Assembly: GCF_009882985.1 (NCBI RefSeq)
Contig: NZ_WTUZ01000015.1
Coordinates: 201,117 to 265,116, forward strand
DNA length: 64,000 nt
Direction of reading: 5' to 3'
Source: Paenibacillus silvestris
GTDB lineage: Bacteria > Bacillota > Bacilli > Paenibacillales > NBRC-103111
Shown: one piece after another, positions 48,201 to 63,200 of the stretch
How positions within the stretch are numbered: the first letter of the stretch is position 1
Layout of the letters: each line of letters begins with the position of its first letter
Program-made: the position numbers and the translations under genes
The notes under the pieces: generated by a model
What the model saw: only the letters and a program-made list of their open reading frames with translations
Database searches by the model: none
What the model was told of the DNA's origin: nothing

Positions 48201-51200
48201 CTCATGATGCCCATAAGTGGAAAGCTGGCCGATAAATTCGGGATTGTCCCCTTGTGTATCACGGGTCTTACCATCCTTGGTGTCACGACACTCGATCTGC
48301 ATCATCTCACGGCGGATACGCCTAACCATTGGCTAAATACCGTATTAACCATTCGCGGTATTGGTATTGGGCTTTGTATGATGCCGCTCACCACTGCGGG
48401 GATGCGTGCGGTATCTCCACAGCAGGTTGGTAACGCCTCGCCGCTATCCAACGTAGTTCGCCAGGTTGCTGGTTCCCTGGGAATTGCCATCTTTACGGCC
48501 CTTATGAGCAATCGTCAGATTACTCACTATCAACATATCAGCGATAGTGTGCCTGTTGATTCAGTTTCAGCCAATAGTACGATATCCATGCTTTCAGGCT
48601 CGATTTATTCCTGGTCGGTGGATATGACAACAGCTTCAGGAACTGCAGCCACGTATCTAGCAGGATTTATGCAAAAGGAATCATTGGTCAGGTCCATCGC
48701 TGACACTTTTTATATTTCTGCGATTCCTGCTTTCATATGTATACCTTTCGTCCTTTTCTTTATCCAGAGAAAAAAAGCACCAACCGAAGTGAAAGAGTAA
48801 ATTTTGAGAGGAGTACGAAAATGAAGAAAAAATTATCCGTTATCGTGAGCACAGCTATGGCCCTTACTTTGTTTTCATCTGTATCTCTAGGTGCGACAGC
48901 CGCGAAATCCTCTGCGGATTTCAGTGATTTAAACCAGCTTGACGCGGGAACGAAACTTAAGTTTGATGCGATGATTTCTGCTGGTATCTTTGATGGAGTA
49001 AGCAATGGCGTTTTTGGCCTTCATGATAAAATGAATCGTGCGCAATTCGCCAAAGTGGCGGCTTTAATCTTCGGATTGAAGGTGGAATCAACTTTGCAGG
49101 TATCCAGTTTCAGCGACGTGAGCAGCTCAGATCCAGCTAACGGCTATGCGCTGCCTTATATCGAAGCACTGAAAGCTGCTAATCTTACCGATGGCTTTGG
49201 TGAAGGCACATACAACCCTGCAGGCGAAGTAACGAAAGAACAGCTGGCTGCATTCCTCATTCGGGGATTGAACAAGGATGCAGAAGCTAAAGGAACTACA
49301 GAGGTAAATGATAGCACCGTCTCGAGTTGGGCCAAGGGGTACGCAGCTCTGGCTATTCAACTGAACTTGCTAGGGAACCAGGCTGACGGTACATTCGGGG
49401 GCATCCAACCTGCGACACGCGATCTGCTGGTTACTTCCTCTTATGCAGCTAAGCAGCTAGTTGTACCTGGGAATACGTCTTCCGGACAGCATTCGGAAAT
49501 CCATGCAGAAGATTTGAAAGCCTACAGCCTCCCAGGCGGTTCGCAGGCTCAAGTCAAGAGTGTCCTGCAGGAGAAAACAACGGATGGCTGGAGAGTCGGA
49601 ACCGTCGTCAAGCTGACGAATTCATCCAACTCGACGATACGCATTCCCGATTACGAACTTCGTGTCAAAACGTCAGATGGCACAGATTACACGCTATTGC
49701 CAAGCGCAAGCAACGCTCGTTCGATTCTGCCACAGAGTGATGTGACGCTTAGTTATATGACCGATATTAATGTAAAGTCAGAAGTAAGTTTAACAGATGT
49801 TCTTTGGATCGATGTGAATACAAAAGTATATCCTAAGCAGGAGACGCTGCTTGCGGATTCCCCCGTTGGATCCATTGTATGGCGCGGTAACGATGCTGTG
49901 ATCAATGACGCTGCGCTCATGGGGCAGTGGGGAGCTTCCTTCTCTATTCCAGGCGTGACTTCATCTCTGAAATATTCGGCCGCAAGTATGTCCAAGCAGT
50001 TCACTGGGCAATCGCCAACGTATATCGTACAGGTGAAAGTCCAGAATTCAGGAAGCTATGCGGAAACCATTCCAGACTTTACACTTAGCGGGAAATCAGA
50101 TGGACAATCTTATATTGGCAAAAGAGTTGAAGAATCTCCGATAAGCCTTAATGCCGGCGAGCAGAAATATATTCATTTTGCGGTTACGACAGATACCAAT
50201 ACGCAATTGAAGGCCTTCTACGTTCTTACGCCTGAAAGCTTCTTGAAACAAGGCCAGACTACACCGATTCAATATTATACAGGTCGCATTGGATTCGGGC
50301 TTCCGGCTAATGGAGGAACAGATGCAAGCACAGTCCCTTCTGGAGGCAATTATACTTTTGGTACACCGATGGTATTCCAGCAAGGAAATGAGTTCATCAA
50401 TCCCAATCTGGCTGTATCGCTGGAAGAATTGCATGTAACCAATAATAAAGAAACCGGAAATAAAACAGGATTAGCTAAGTTCAAACTAATCAATAAAGGC
50501 GATAAACCCATTCCAGTACCAGCTTTTGCCGCGGACTTGGCAGGGAAAGATGGTAACACCTATACAGGAAGCCGTCAAACCATGGGTACTTCGGATATTG
50601 CTCCTGGAACAGGTGTCGTAGTCAGCTATGGCTATATGATTCCATCGACTGACCAAAGTGAACAGTACACAATGAACGTGCAGGGAGTCCTTTCAGGAGC
50701 TTCACAAGGACAACCGGCTAATGGTTCTTCTGCTTATAAATCTACCATTGCCAGCTACACGGTCAGCACGCAAAGTGAAAATGATCATAACAATGTCTCC
50801 TTGTATCCATTCAAGCTGAATATCAAAAACTGGACATTAACTCAGCTGATGATGACGACTCCGTCAATATCTTATACGTATAAACTAAATATGGATTTGG
50901 ATTTCACTCGTGATCCTGAAGTAATCATAGACAATAACTTCTCCAAATTGAAATTTGAATTGATTGATGGGTTTGGAAGTTCGTTGGGTTCGAGCTCGTT
51001 CCCATTCACCGGAACCAATCGGTTAGTGAGCGGCACCCAATCGCTAAGCTTCAATAATCTGACCCAAAACCAGATTCAAAATAATGTCTCCATCAGAGTC
51101 TACGAATCGGTGACTACACCGAATGGTGAAGTGGAGAGATTCATTGCAGAATTGAAATAATCCTTAGCATCAAAAACGGAGCCCGCAAACTTTGCGTGGC

Positions 51201-54200
51201 TCCGTTTTTTGATATTCTGTTAGAACATCCCCCGAGAACAAATGGATGTGTTCGATTGTCATGCAATCGGCTAACGGACTGAGAGGACGTTATCTGCCAT
51301 TTTTAGGGTAGAAGTAGCATCTAACGGACTCACGAACCGCTATTGGCTATGAAAATGCAAAAAACAGCTGCAGAATCCATAAATAGCGCCTCTTCAGTCC
51401 GTTAGCGCCGTGAAATCTGCTGAATTTGGCAGAATAACGGCTGCTGAGTCCGTTACAGAAGAGTGACTGTATCATGCTAGATCACAAAAAAAGGCTGTCC
51501 CACCGGTCTTTTAGACCTTCGGAAACAGCCTTATTATACTTTTCACGCTATGCTAGAAACTGAAACCTACCACTCAGCCACCGTACCATCGGCTTGGCGC
51601 CAAACGGGATTTTTCCAGTTGTGCCCGATAGCCGCCATTTCACGAACCTTGTCCTCGTTGATCTCGATGCCGAGACCTGGGGCGGTTAGGTTTTTGACGA
51701 AGCCGTCTTCATATTGGAACACCGCTGGGTCCTTCAAATAATCAAGCAGGTCACTGCCCTGATTATAGTGAATGCCCAAGCTTTGCTCCTGAATGAAAGC
51801 GTTCGGGGAGCAAGTGTCCAGCTGCAAGCAGGAGGCCAGAGCAATAGGGCCTAACGGGCAATGCGGCGCAACGGCAACATCGTAGGCTTCCGCCATCGCG
51901 GCAATTTTGCGAGTCTCCAGAATGCCTCCGGCATGGGAAAGATCGGGCTGGATAATGTCTACATAGCCCTGCGCCAACAGATCTTTGAAGCCCCAGCGTG
52001 TGTACATCCGCTCGCCGGTTGCGATCGGGCATGAGGTGTGGCGGGCGATCTCCCGAAGCGCCTCATTATTTTCCGGCAAAACAGGCTCCTCAATGAACAT
52101 CGGACGGTACGGCTCCAGTTCTTTGACGAGGATTTTGGCCATGGACTTATGGATGCGCCCGTGGAAGTCAATGCCGATGCCAACATCTCGGCCAACCGCC
52201 TCACGGACAGCGGCAATACGAGCGATAGCCTCGTCCACCTTGCTGAGCGAGTCGATGTAGTGCATTTCCTCCGTGGCATTCATCTTCACGGCAGTAAACC
52301 CTGCGGCTACCTGCTGTTTGGCCGCCAGCCCAACGTCGCTCGGACGGTCGCCGCCGATCCAGGAATAAACGCGAGTGCGCTCACGGCACGCACCGCCAAG
52401 CAAATCATAGATAGGGGCATTGTAGAATTTCCCCTTAATATCCCACAGTGCCTGCTCGATGCCGGAGATCGCGCTTGTCAAGATAGGCCCTCCGCGATAG
52501 AAGCCGCCGCGGTACAGGATTTGAAACATGTCTTCAATCCGCATCGGATCCTTGCCGATGATTTGCTCGCTCATTTCCATAACAGCGGCTGCGACTGTAT
52601 CCGCTTTCCCTTCTACAATCGGCTCGCCCCAACCCGTAATGCCTTCATCCGTTTCGATTTTCAAAAACAACCATCTTGGCGGCACCTTAAACAGTTCTAA
52701 CTTCGTAATCTTCATGGTAAATTTCCTCTCCCAAACCATAGAATGTCTTACTGGTTTACTGCCGCCATCAGCTGCTCGGCATGAGTTGTAATCGCTTTAT
52801 AATTCCCCTTCTGAATTTCGCTAAGTGCAACCTGACTTCCTCCTGCACGGGTGGAAAAAGCGCTATGAGTATTGATCACGATACTCCTGCGGGGTCATGC
52901 CGTAATGTTTTTTGAAAGCATGGTTGAAGGAGTGGGGACGCTGGTATCCGAGCTGTGTAGCGATTTCGTATATTTTGTCGTGACCGTTCTTCAGCAGATA
53001 GGCGGCTCGATCCATGCGCACGCGGTTGACATAATCGCTGAGGTTATCACCGGTTTCCAGCTTATAGATTTTGGACACGTACACGGGGTGCAAAAAAACA
53101 TGATCGGCAATGGATTGCAGCGAGACATCGCTGGCTAGACGCTGATCAATAAAGGACCTGATGTCATTGATCAGGGTGACTCTGCTGTTTTTCCGCTCCT
53201 GATCCATGTCTTCCCGCATCCGATGCAAGGAACGAATCGTCCATTCACGCAGCTGGTTGACCGTGCGAAAGGGGATACCTTCGGTCATTCGGTCGTAATC
53301 TCCGCCGATGAGCTGGTGCAGAGGGCGGCCATTTTTGTGAGCAATATAAGCAAAAGCAGACGCTACAGAGAAGTAAACCTCCAGCAAATGCTCCTGAGAC
53401 TCGGAGAATTTCGTTTCCATTTCGTCGAAAATCAGAGTCAGCTTATCCTCCGTATCCTCCCAGCGGGCGGCTTCCAGAAGATGATTGAGTGTAGGCGGTT
53501 CATACAATCTTTGGAGCGCTGAGAGCTCTGGTTGGACGGATTCGTCCCCGAGTCGTATCAACAGTTCATGCTCGCTGCCAATTTGCTTGCGAAAAGCGCT
53601 CAAAGAGGCATTGTACAGGGTTGTAATTTCGCTCGGAAATAGCCCCCAACTGCTTAGCAGAATGGAGATTTTCCCCTTTAAGTAGTTTTTTACCGCTGAT
53701 TGCAGCACGGAGGCGGTTCGTTCAAGCCAGGAGGAGTCCTCTTGACCCGCGGCCAACGGCTTCTTTTTCATCACAAAAATCAAATAATCATGTGCATCTT
53801 TCGTGTGCCAGCTATCAAATTTCTCCGCGAACAACTCCTCGACCATGTTGCTAATGGCATACTCCATAAGGGATAGGCGGCTCAGATCGTACTCCAGAAA
53901 ATCCGACTCAAGCCGAATCATCATCAGCACGCAGGGATGTTCGTGGAAATCCGGAAGCTCCAGCATCTGCATTTTGTCCCGCAGGGAGTGCTCAGTGAGT
54001 TTACGCCCCTGAAGGAGGTCGCTCAGTAAGTTCCCCCGCAGCAGAGGGAGATTTTCCTTGACCGTATAGGTAAGCCGCTGCTTAGAAAAAACCTCCTGCC
54101 ACTCGTTCTGAAGCTTCTCCATGACCCGCCCGACAGCAGCAAGCAGATCTTGTTCCGTAACGGGTTTTAACAAATAATCCTCGGTTCCTTGGAGAATGGC

Positions 54201-57200
54201 TTCCTTGGCATAGTTGAAATCGGAGTAGCCCGATAGAAGTATGCATTTTGTTTTCTGCCATCTACGGTTGATTTCCGCAATGAGCTGCAAGCCGGATATG
54301 CCAGGCATCTGAATGTCGGTAAGCACGATATCAATCGAGAATTGCTCGAGCAGCTCCAGCGCTTCTTTGCCCGAGTAGGCTTTGAACACCTGTTCAATCC
54401 CAAGGGATGCCCAATCAATGGTGGCATGAAGCCGATCTACAACATGCGCCTCGTCATCGACGATCAAAAGTTGCATCATTGTCGGTTCTCCCCGTCAGCT
54501 TCTGGAAGGTTCATCTGCGCACTGCGCTTCCAAGTTAACATGGCCTTCAAGCCTCCTTTTTCACCGGGATAAAAAGTAAGCCCTGATCCTTCTCCGAACT
54601 GGTAATACAGCCGGTGGTGGACGTTCCAAGTGCCACAGCCAATGTCATCGGACATCGGTGAATGCAGCTGTTCCAGCAGCCGGGTTAGCCCCGCCTCGTT
54701 AAGTCCAGCGCCGTTATCTTCAACAATGACGCGGTTCCAGCTCTCATCCTGCTCACCGGTTATGGTGATAAGGTCGCCTTCTACGCTGCGCTCAATGCCA
54801 TGGAGGATAGCGTTCTCCACCAATGGCTGAAGGATCAGCCGGGGAACCCATTCTTCCAGCATGTTCGCGGGAACCGAGATATCATATTTCAGACGATGGA
54901 TGCGTAGATGCTGAATATTCAGGTAGTGGCCGACCAAGTCGAGCTCGTCTGCCAGCTTGACGGCTTGCTTTTCAACCCTGGTTGTATAGCGGTAGAATTC
55001 GGCCAAATTTTGCGCCATAGCCACAACAGATTCTTTGTCCTCCATCTCAGCCGAATTAATAATGAAAAACAAGGAGTTATAGAGAAAGTGCGGATGAATC
55101 TGCGACTGCAGCTGCTTTAAGGTTGCCTCACGAGACCGGATTTTCTCGGCATATACGTCTTCGACCAGTACTTGAATTTGTTCGGCCATTTCATTGAAAC
55201 GCTGAATAAGGAAATCAAACTCATTCTTGGCCTTATAGTGGATACGGGCAGATAAATCGCCGCGCTTCACCTTTTGCACACTTTGCATCATTTTGCCAAT
55301 CGGTATTTGCACGTTCCTGTACAGAAGGAAAGAAGCGAGCACACTCATCACGAGCAGAAGACCAATGGTGATATAAAACAATTTGCGCGTCATAGTAATG
55401 GGTGAGAGTATTTTTTCAACAGGCACATAATCCACTAAATACCAACCTAGCTGCGTGGACTTCACATAGCTAATCAAATACTGCTGGCGATCGATCTCGA
55501 ACTGGATTTGGCCGGAATTAGGCAGGTCCTCATCAAGAATAAGCTGCTCTCTAATGGCATTCGTAATCTGCTGGTTAGATGAGCTATTCACAATCAGGGC
55601 GTTCTTACCGTCCACCAAAAAAGGATCGCTGCGTTTGTCCTGCTTGTACACGTCCATCAGATTTACCATGTTTTGAACGCTGAACCTGACCTGATAGAGC
55701 ACATTGGCTTGATCCACCGTCTGTGCGCGAATGGGCTCGCTAATTTCTCGGATGAACGACCCAATCCCTTTGTCGCCTTCCCGTACCTCATACGTCCAAG
55801 TGCGCTGAATAGCTCGATGCCAAGGCCACACATCCGTGCCATTGACGAAAATGCTGGAGGAAAGCACCTGCCTTCCATTAGGAATGGCCACCGTGAGTTC
55901 ATTTACCCAGCCGCTGGAGACACTTTGTAAGCTAAGCTTCTGGATCATCCGGGATTGCTCTTTCAGCACGTCATAATCCGGCGAATCACTCCGGTTGATA
56001 TATTCCCTCATATAAGGATCGCTCCCGAGAATAACGGGGGACATAGCAAGCCGTTCCACATCTGCATCGAGCTGATGCATGAAGAAGGAGAGCTGATTTA
56101 AGTTCGATGATTGGATTTGATCCTGCACAACATGGTTAGTAATTCGGTTCGTATAGCTGTACAGCAGCACAATAGGAATAAGCAGTAAGATCAACAAGAT
56201 TAAGATTTTGCTAAAAATATTAAGTTTATAGGGCATGCCCAATCACCTTCCGGGTCATCTAAGCGTTATAACTTAGAGTATACGCCTACGAGAGAAGTCC
56301 TCCAAATGAATGGAAACCTCTCTCGTACATGTAATCTGCGGTAACCCGTTAGGATTAACCTTTTACAGCACCTGCGGAAAGTCCGCTAACAACATAACGT
56401 TGGGATACTAGAGCGATAATTAGTACAGGAAGTGTGATGATGCAAGCTGCAGCCATAAGAGCGCCCCAGTTAATCTCGGAATAAGACATGAAGTTAAATA
56501 CGGCGATCGGCAGCGTCTTCGTTTTGTCCCCAGCTAGGATGACAGAGAACATGAAATTGTTCCACGAGAAGATAAAAGAAAGCAGAGATGCCGTGATGAC
56601 ACCAGGCCCAGAGATCGGCAGAATAATTCGCAAGAAAACCTGATGATGCGTACAGCCATCAATAAGGCCTGACTCCTCAATTTCAGTCGGCAGCGCCTCG
56701 AAGAAGGAGATCATAATCCAGATAATAAAAGGAAGTCCGACGAGCATATGGCTTAAAATGAGGGCTGTATACGTGTCCACCAAGTGGATTTTGGAGAATA
56801 AAATAAACCAAGGAATCAGGAACGTAATCCCTGGAATGATCCTCGCGACGAGAATAAGAAGCCCGAGCTTGTGAAGGTGATGCCTTGCAATCGCATAAGC
56901 TGCCGGAAGACCTAGGATAAGGGACAGCAGTGTTGAGCCGAAAGCGACTAGGAAGCTGTTCCAGATGAATTTGATGAAGTCGTATTCTTTGAATACACTG
57001 ACGTAATTATGAAAAGTTGGTTTGAAAATAAATAGTTGGCCTGTCGACAAAATTTGCGATTGTGTTTTGAAGGAAGCGAGCAGCATCCAGACAAATGGGA
57101 ATGCAAAGACGATCAGCACAATGAAGGTGAGCAGGGTTTGCAGGAACCTTGAACCTCTTTTTTTCTTCATGAAGTGGCTCCCTCCATTCGTTTGCGCATC

Positions 57201-60200
57201 CAAATCATAAATAACGTAAGCCCCATCACTAGCGCGAAGAAAATGACAAGCAAGGACGATGCCATACCGAGCTTAAAGTATTGGAAGCCGAGTACGTAGC
57301 CGTAAAGATTCAGCGTCTCCGAAGCGAAGTTCGGTCCGCCTTGGGTTGTTGCGTAGATGATATCAAACGTTTTCAAAACATCGATTAATCGAAGCATAGC
57401 TGCCACGATTATTGTTGGTCTTAGAAGTGGAAGCGTGATGGAAATGAACTTTCTCCATGTGCTTGCGCCGTCTACATCTGCGGCTTCATAAGGGTCTGTT
57501 GGCAGTGTAGCGAGCCCGGCCATAATGATGAGCGCGATCATCGGCGTCCACTCCCAGACATCTACGATGACGAGGGAGGGAATGACCTGATTGGGAGAAG
57601 CCAGCCATAGCAGCGGTTCGAGTCCAAACGATTTAAGCATCATGTTAGCAACGCCGATTGTCGGTTCATAAATCAGCATCCAGACCAAGCCCATGGCAAC
57701 AGGTGTGGCGACCATTGGGAGCAGGAAAACTGTCTTAACGAGATTCTTCCCTCGGAATTCTCTGGATAGGAGTAAAGCGATGGCGATGCCAAGGATAACC
57801 TCCAAGGCGAGTGCAGCGAAGGTGAAATAAAACGTCGAGCCTGCTGCATGCCAGAAACGCTCGTCTTTTAATAAGGCCGTGTAGTTGGATAAGCCCACCC
57901 AAAGGGGAGGCGTCGTAGCGGACATGCTCCATTCGTAAAAGCTGATGCGGACAGTATAGATGATTGGAAACAGCATCATCAGCAGGACGAAGATGACGGC
58001 CGGCAGGGTATAAATCCATTTTAAGTTGCGGTTAAACCAGCTGTATTGCACCTGAAGTCACCCTTTCTGATGGTTCGTATAGGATGGAGCTGTATGAAAG
58101 GAAAAAGGGTCATCAGATGACCCTTTTCACCTCTCAAACGCCTATTTATCTCGTTTTGTCTTTATCGATAATTGTTTGCAGCGCTTGATTAGCTTTATCT
58201 GCAACAGGCCCTATGTTGGTTTCACCGGACATTACCTTTTGCACGATTTCACCAACCGCATCACGAGCTTCACCTACACTGATCACCGTTGGACGGTCGT
58301 GGTCGACACCTGTTTTGGCGCTTTCCTTGATGATTGGAACCAGCTCCGCAGGGAATCCGGTTGTGCCTTCTGGTTTATCCCATACCGAGGTACGGGCGCC
58401 AGGGTTGCCTTTTTGCTGTGTTTTCAGCACAACATCTTTGCTTGTTGCCCATTGGATGAAGGCCCAAGTCGCATCTTTATTGCCGGATTTGGCATTCATG
58501 GCAAGTCCCCAAGATGTGATGCTGTAAGGCTTCGAGCCTGCTTTGCCGCCAGGGAATACAGCGAATCCGACTTGATCCGCTACTTTGGACTTGGCTGGGT
58601 CCGTTGCGTTCTGGTACAGGGAGTTAGCATCTGTTAGGAACGCGACTTTTCCTTGTGCGAAAATACCAAAGGCTTGCGGCCAGGACATGTTAAGCACACC
58701 TGGAGGCGCGTAATCTTTGAGCAGCGTGCCATAAGTGGTGAAAGCTTTGATCGCCTCAGGCGTATTGATGCTGGCTTTCTCGCTTGTCGTGAAGTCTGCG
58801 CCTTCCGAGTACAGGAAGGACGACACTTGCGTTACAAGCGGAGAACGCTGGCCCCTTGCAACGAATCCGTACATCTCGTTTTTCGGATCGTGCAGTTTTT
58901 TCACCGCAGCATTAAGCTCATCTAACGTTTTCGGTACAGCGATGCCTGCCTTTTGCAGCAAGTCTTTGCGGTAGTACAGAATCTCTTGCTCCGTAATAAT
59001 CGGAATGCCTGCTAACTTCGATTCGACCGTTGTGGAGCCGATAGAGGATTTGGAGAAATCGTTAAAATCGTAATCCTTCGCTTTTTGAGCATAGTCATCC
59101 AGAGGTTGTACCCAACCGTTCTTATAGAAAAGCTTGCCTTCCTGAAGCGGGCGGTACATGAAAACGTCAGGCGTTGCGGAGCCAGATGTGAATTGAACCG
59201 TCAGCTTCTGCGTGAGCTGGTCCTCGAAAAAGCTTTCGACATTCACCTTAATGCCTGTTTCCTTCTCGAAATCCGGCAGCAAAGGCTTGATGGCATCTGC
59301 CCAAGGGTGGTTGGCTGTTACGAGCGAGATCGTTTTACCTGCGTATGGCTTTGCGTTAGCGGTTGCAGCAGCACCGGTGCTTGGCGCAGTAGATGGCTGT
59401 GCCGTGTTCGCTGTACTGCCGCAGCCTGCTAATACCGCTGCTGCCATAACAGTCGTCGTGCCAACGCCAATCCATTGTTTGAATGATTTTTTCATCTAAT
59501 ATGTGACCTCCCGTGTACTTAGAAATGACTGTGCTTACATCTCTAAGAGTACCTGAATCCTGTAGGGTGTTGATATAACTAAGATTTAAGATGGATAACT
59601 ACGGCTGAAGATAATTCGTGTTAGGGGTAGGGTGCCCTGATTGAAAGCATAAAAAAACCCTATTAGGATTGCACCTACTTAAGTGAACAGACATACTTCA
59701 CTCAATTTAAATGCAGCCCAATAAGGCGCTATGCGTGCATAAAATGCTTGATTATAAAAATAAGTTTTATTTTTTCCCTCTTTTAAAAAAGTTGAGAATT
59801 AAACCAATAATGTTCACGATTAAAAATAGGGTAAGCAAAATATTCGTGGTATGCAGTTCTGCCTTTAATTGAGTTATATCTGTTTGTAGTTGTCGTGAAA
59901 GGTTGCTGGTTTGATCCGCTACATTACCAATCCTACTACTGATATCGTTATAAAACTGGTGAAGTTCTGAAAAATCCAAAGTATACCACCCTCCCAGATA
60001 TAGACATTCATTTTCTATATAATACTTTATATTTCTAATAAATTACAATATTTCCATAGATTTAACGGTACTTTGTTTTGTCTTATCTATACCTTTTCAG
60101 GCATCGGCAGAAGAAGTAGTTTCCACGCAAAAAGTTAAACTAAAACTGACGTATGTTGATATTCCCTTTTCTGAAAGTGTGAGTTTAGTCAGAAGTGAAA

Positions 60201-63200
60201 CTATCGATTCTGCTAAGGTTGAAGTTATTGATACAAAAACCGGAATATTGCTAAATACATATCGAGAAACAATTGAAAGCAACAGCAGAAGAAGTCGAAT
60301 ATTAATTCCATTACAAGTGGCGATTACTACATAGTGACTACTACTAGCGATAGAACAGATGGTCCGAGTGGTACACAAGCTGTTACTAGACTAACAGTTA
60401 AAATGAATGTTTATAGTTCCGGTGGGTTTAGACAAATAAACTCGATTGAGTCTAAAACTATGGCTGTAGTAAATTCAGGTGGTTTTACTTTAGAATCTGT
60501 AGACACTGTGGCTATTTCAGCTACAGGTAGTTTTCCTACCACTGGAATAAGAGCAAATGGAACTGGTGTAATTACAAAAAAAATGACATATACGTCTCTT
60601 TGGGAATTTAGTGCAGGACTATCGGCTTGGAAAATGGCGGAGTTTAATATTACTTATCAGGATAGTACAGCTAAAGAATTTTATGCTAGAAAGCCTATAA
60701 GTGTAAGTTTAAACTATAGTTTATATTAATTTAAAAAGAGTACGGTAAAACCGTAGATACTTCATAAGGAATTCTTTACAAGTAAGTAACAAAAAAGAGG
60801 GCTTCCAGTTTATTGGGAACCCTCTTTTTTTGTATTCTTTCCTCTAACGGACAGAGTTGCCCTTATTCAATGAATTCGAGGCATTTTCAAATTGTAACGG
60901 ACTCCAAAGCTGCTATTCACACCTAAATTGTGCGCTTTGTTTGTTTTATTAACTATTAAGGACTCTGGTGTCCGTTACGTTTGAGAAATAGGGAAATAAT
61001 CGAATATAACGTCAATGAGGTCCGTTAAATAATTAATGGCTCCTCAAAGCGAGCTAACCTGGCTGAATTGGTTTGCATACAATTCATAATAATGCCCGCG
61101 GAGCGCAAGCAGCTCCTCATGCGTGCCCCGTTCCACGATCTCGCCGCCGTGGATCACAAGAATCGCACTCGCTTCGCGAATCGTGCTCAGCCTGTGGGCG
61201 ATCACGAAGCTCGTGCGCCCTTTCATCAGAACGCCCATTGCCTGCTGGATGTGCAGCTCCGTGCGCGTGTCGACGGAGCTCGTCGCCTCGTCGAGCACGA
61301 GGATCGCGGGGTCGGCGAGAATCGCCCGCGCGATCGTGAGCAGCTGCCGCTGGCCCTGACTCAGGTTGCCGCCTCCGGCGGTCAACATGGCGTCATAGCC
61401 GTTAGGCAGCTTGCGAATGAACCCGTCCGCGTTGGCAAGCCTCGCGGCGGCTTCGACTTCTTCGTCCGTCGCATCCAGACGGCCGAAGCGAATGTTTTCT
61501 CGGATTGTATCCGAGAAAAGGTACACATCCTGCAGCACGATGCCGAGGCGGCTGCGCAGACTGTCTTTGTCGAGGCTGCGAATATCGCGGCCATCGATGG
61601 TGATGGAGCCTTCGCCGACGTCGTAGAAGCGGGTCAGCAGGTTGATGATCGTCGTTTTGCCGGCGCCCGTCGGGCCAACTAAGGCGATCAAATCACCGGG
61701 CTCCGCGGCGAACGTAACATTATTAAGCGTAGGCACATCGTCGGTGTAGCGGAAGGAGACATTTTGAAAGACGACCTCGCCCTTAACCTCTGTTAGCTCT
61801 ACAGCATCCCCCACAGGATCGTATTCCGTTTCGCGATCCATCACTTCAAATACACGCTCGGCCCCAGCAATACCGGACTGAATCATATTATACTGATTCG
61901 CGAGATCGTTGATAGGGCGGCTGAACTGTCTGGAATAGTTGAGAAAGCTGATAATAACCCCAACCATCGTCCAACCTTTAAGCACCATCCAGCCGCCAAT
62001 GGCAGCGAGCAGGATGAAGCTGAAATGATTGATCATATTCATGCTAGGTCCCATCATGCCCGAGAGCTGTTGAGCACCTGTACCAGCAGCACGGAGCTGC
62101 CTGTTAATCGTGTCTAGCTGGCGGACTGTCGCGGCTTCACGGCGAAACGTTTTGACGACCTTTTGCCCAGAAATCGTTTCCTCAATGAGTCCATTCAGTT
62201 CACCGAGCCGCTGCTGCTGCTCTTTGAATAGACGCTGGGTATGCCTCGTAATCTGCTTTGTTGTGAATAGAACGATTGGAACAGTAATCAATGTAATAAG
62301 AGTAAGCCAAATATTCAAAGTAATCATCATGATAAAAGAACCAGCAATCATAACGATACTTGTAATGATCTGCGTTAAATTTTGACTGAGCGTAGTTGCT
62401 ACGTTATCGACGTCATTCGTCGTGCGACTCATAAGTTCACCGTGAGAAGTCTTGTCAAAATAACTAATCGGCAGCTTGTGAAGGTGGCGAAACAGATCCT
62501 GTCTCATTTCCCATACGGTACGCTGAGATACCCCCGCCATGACATACGATTGAATCCACGTAGCCGCTCCGCTGAACAAATAACAGCCAAGCAAAAGGAG
62601 ACAGAGTCCAAGCAAGCCGCTGCTGTCGCGCGGTACGATGTAATCATCGATGGCGATGCCTATCAAATAAGGCCCGAGCAGTGCAAGTCCGCTGCCGAGG
62701 ACAGTAAGGATAATAACAGTGAGCAGCCCGATGCGCTGCTGTTGAAGATAACCCCACATGCGCAGGAGGGTCGCACCTATATGACGGGCGCGTGGTGGTG
62801 TCTGCTTTTTAGCCATGAAGGGCAGTCTCCTTTCCTTGCTGCGAGCGGCAAATGTCTTGGTAGATGGCACTTGTCGCCAGCAGCTCCTCATGGGTTCCGC
62901 GTGCGGCGATGCGTCCTTCATCGAGAACAAGAATTTGATCGGCGTGCAGCACCGATGAGACGCGCTGCGCAATAATGATGCGTGTGCTGCCGGCCATCAA
63001 CTGCAGCAGAGAGCGCTGGATACGCTTCTCGGTGCCAAGGTCAATGGCGCTGGTGCTGTCATCCAGTACAAGCAGCGGTGAGCGCAGGAGCAGCGCTCGG
63101 GCAATCGCTATGCGTTGTTTTTGACCGCCGGACAGATTCACGCCGCGCTGTCCCAGCTTCGCCTCGTAACCCTCGGGCAGCTTGCGAATGAAGCTATCCG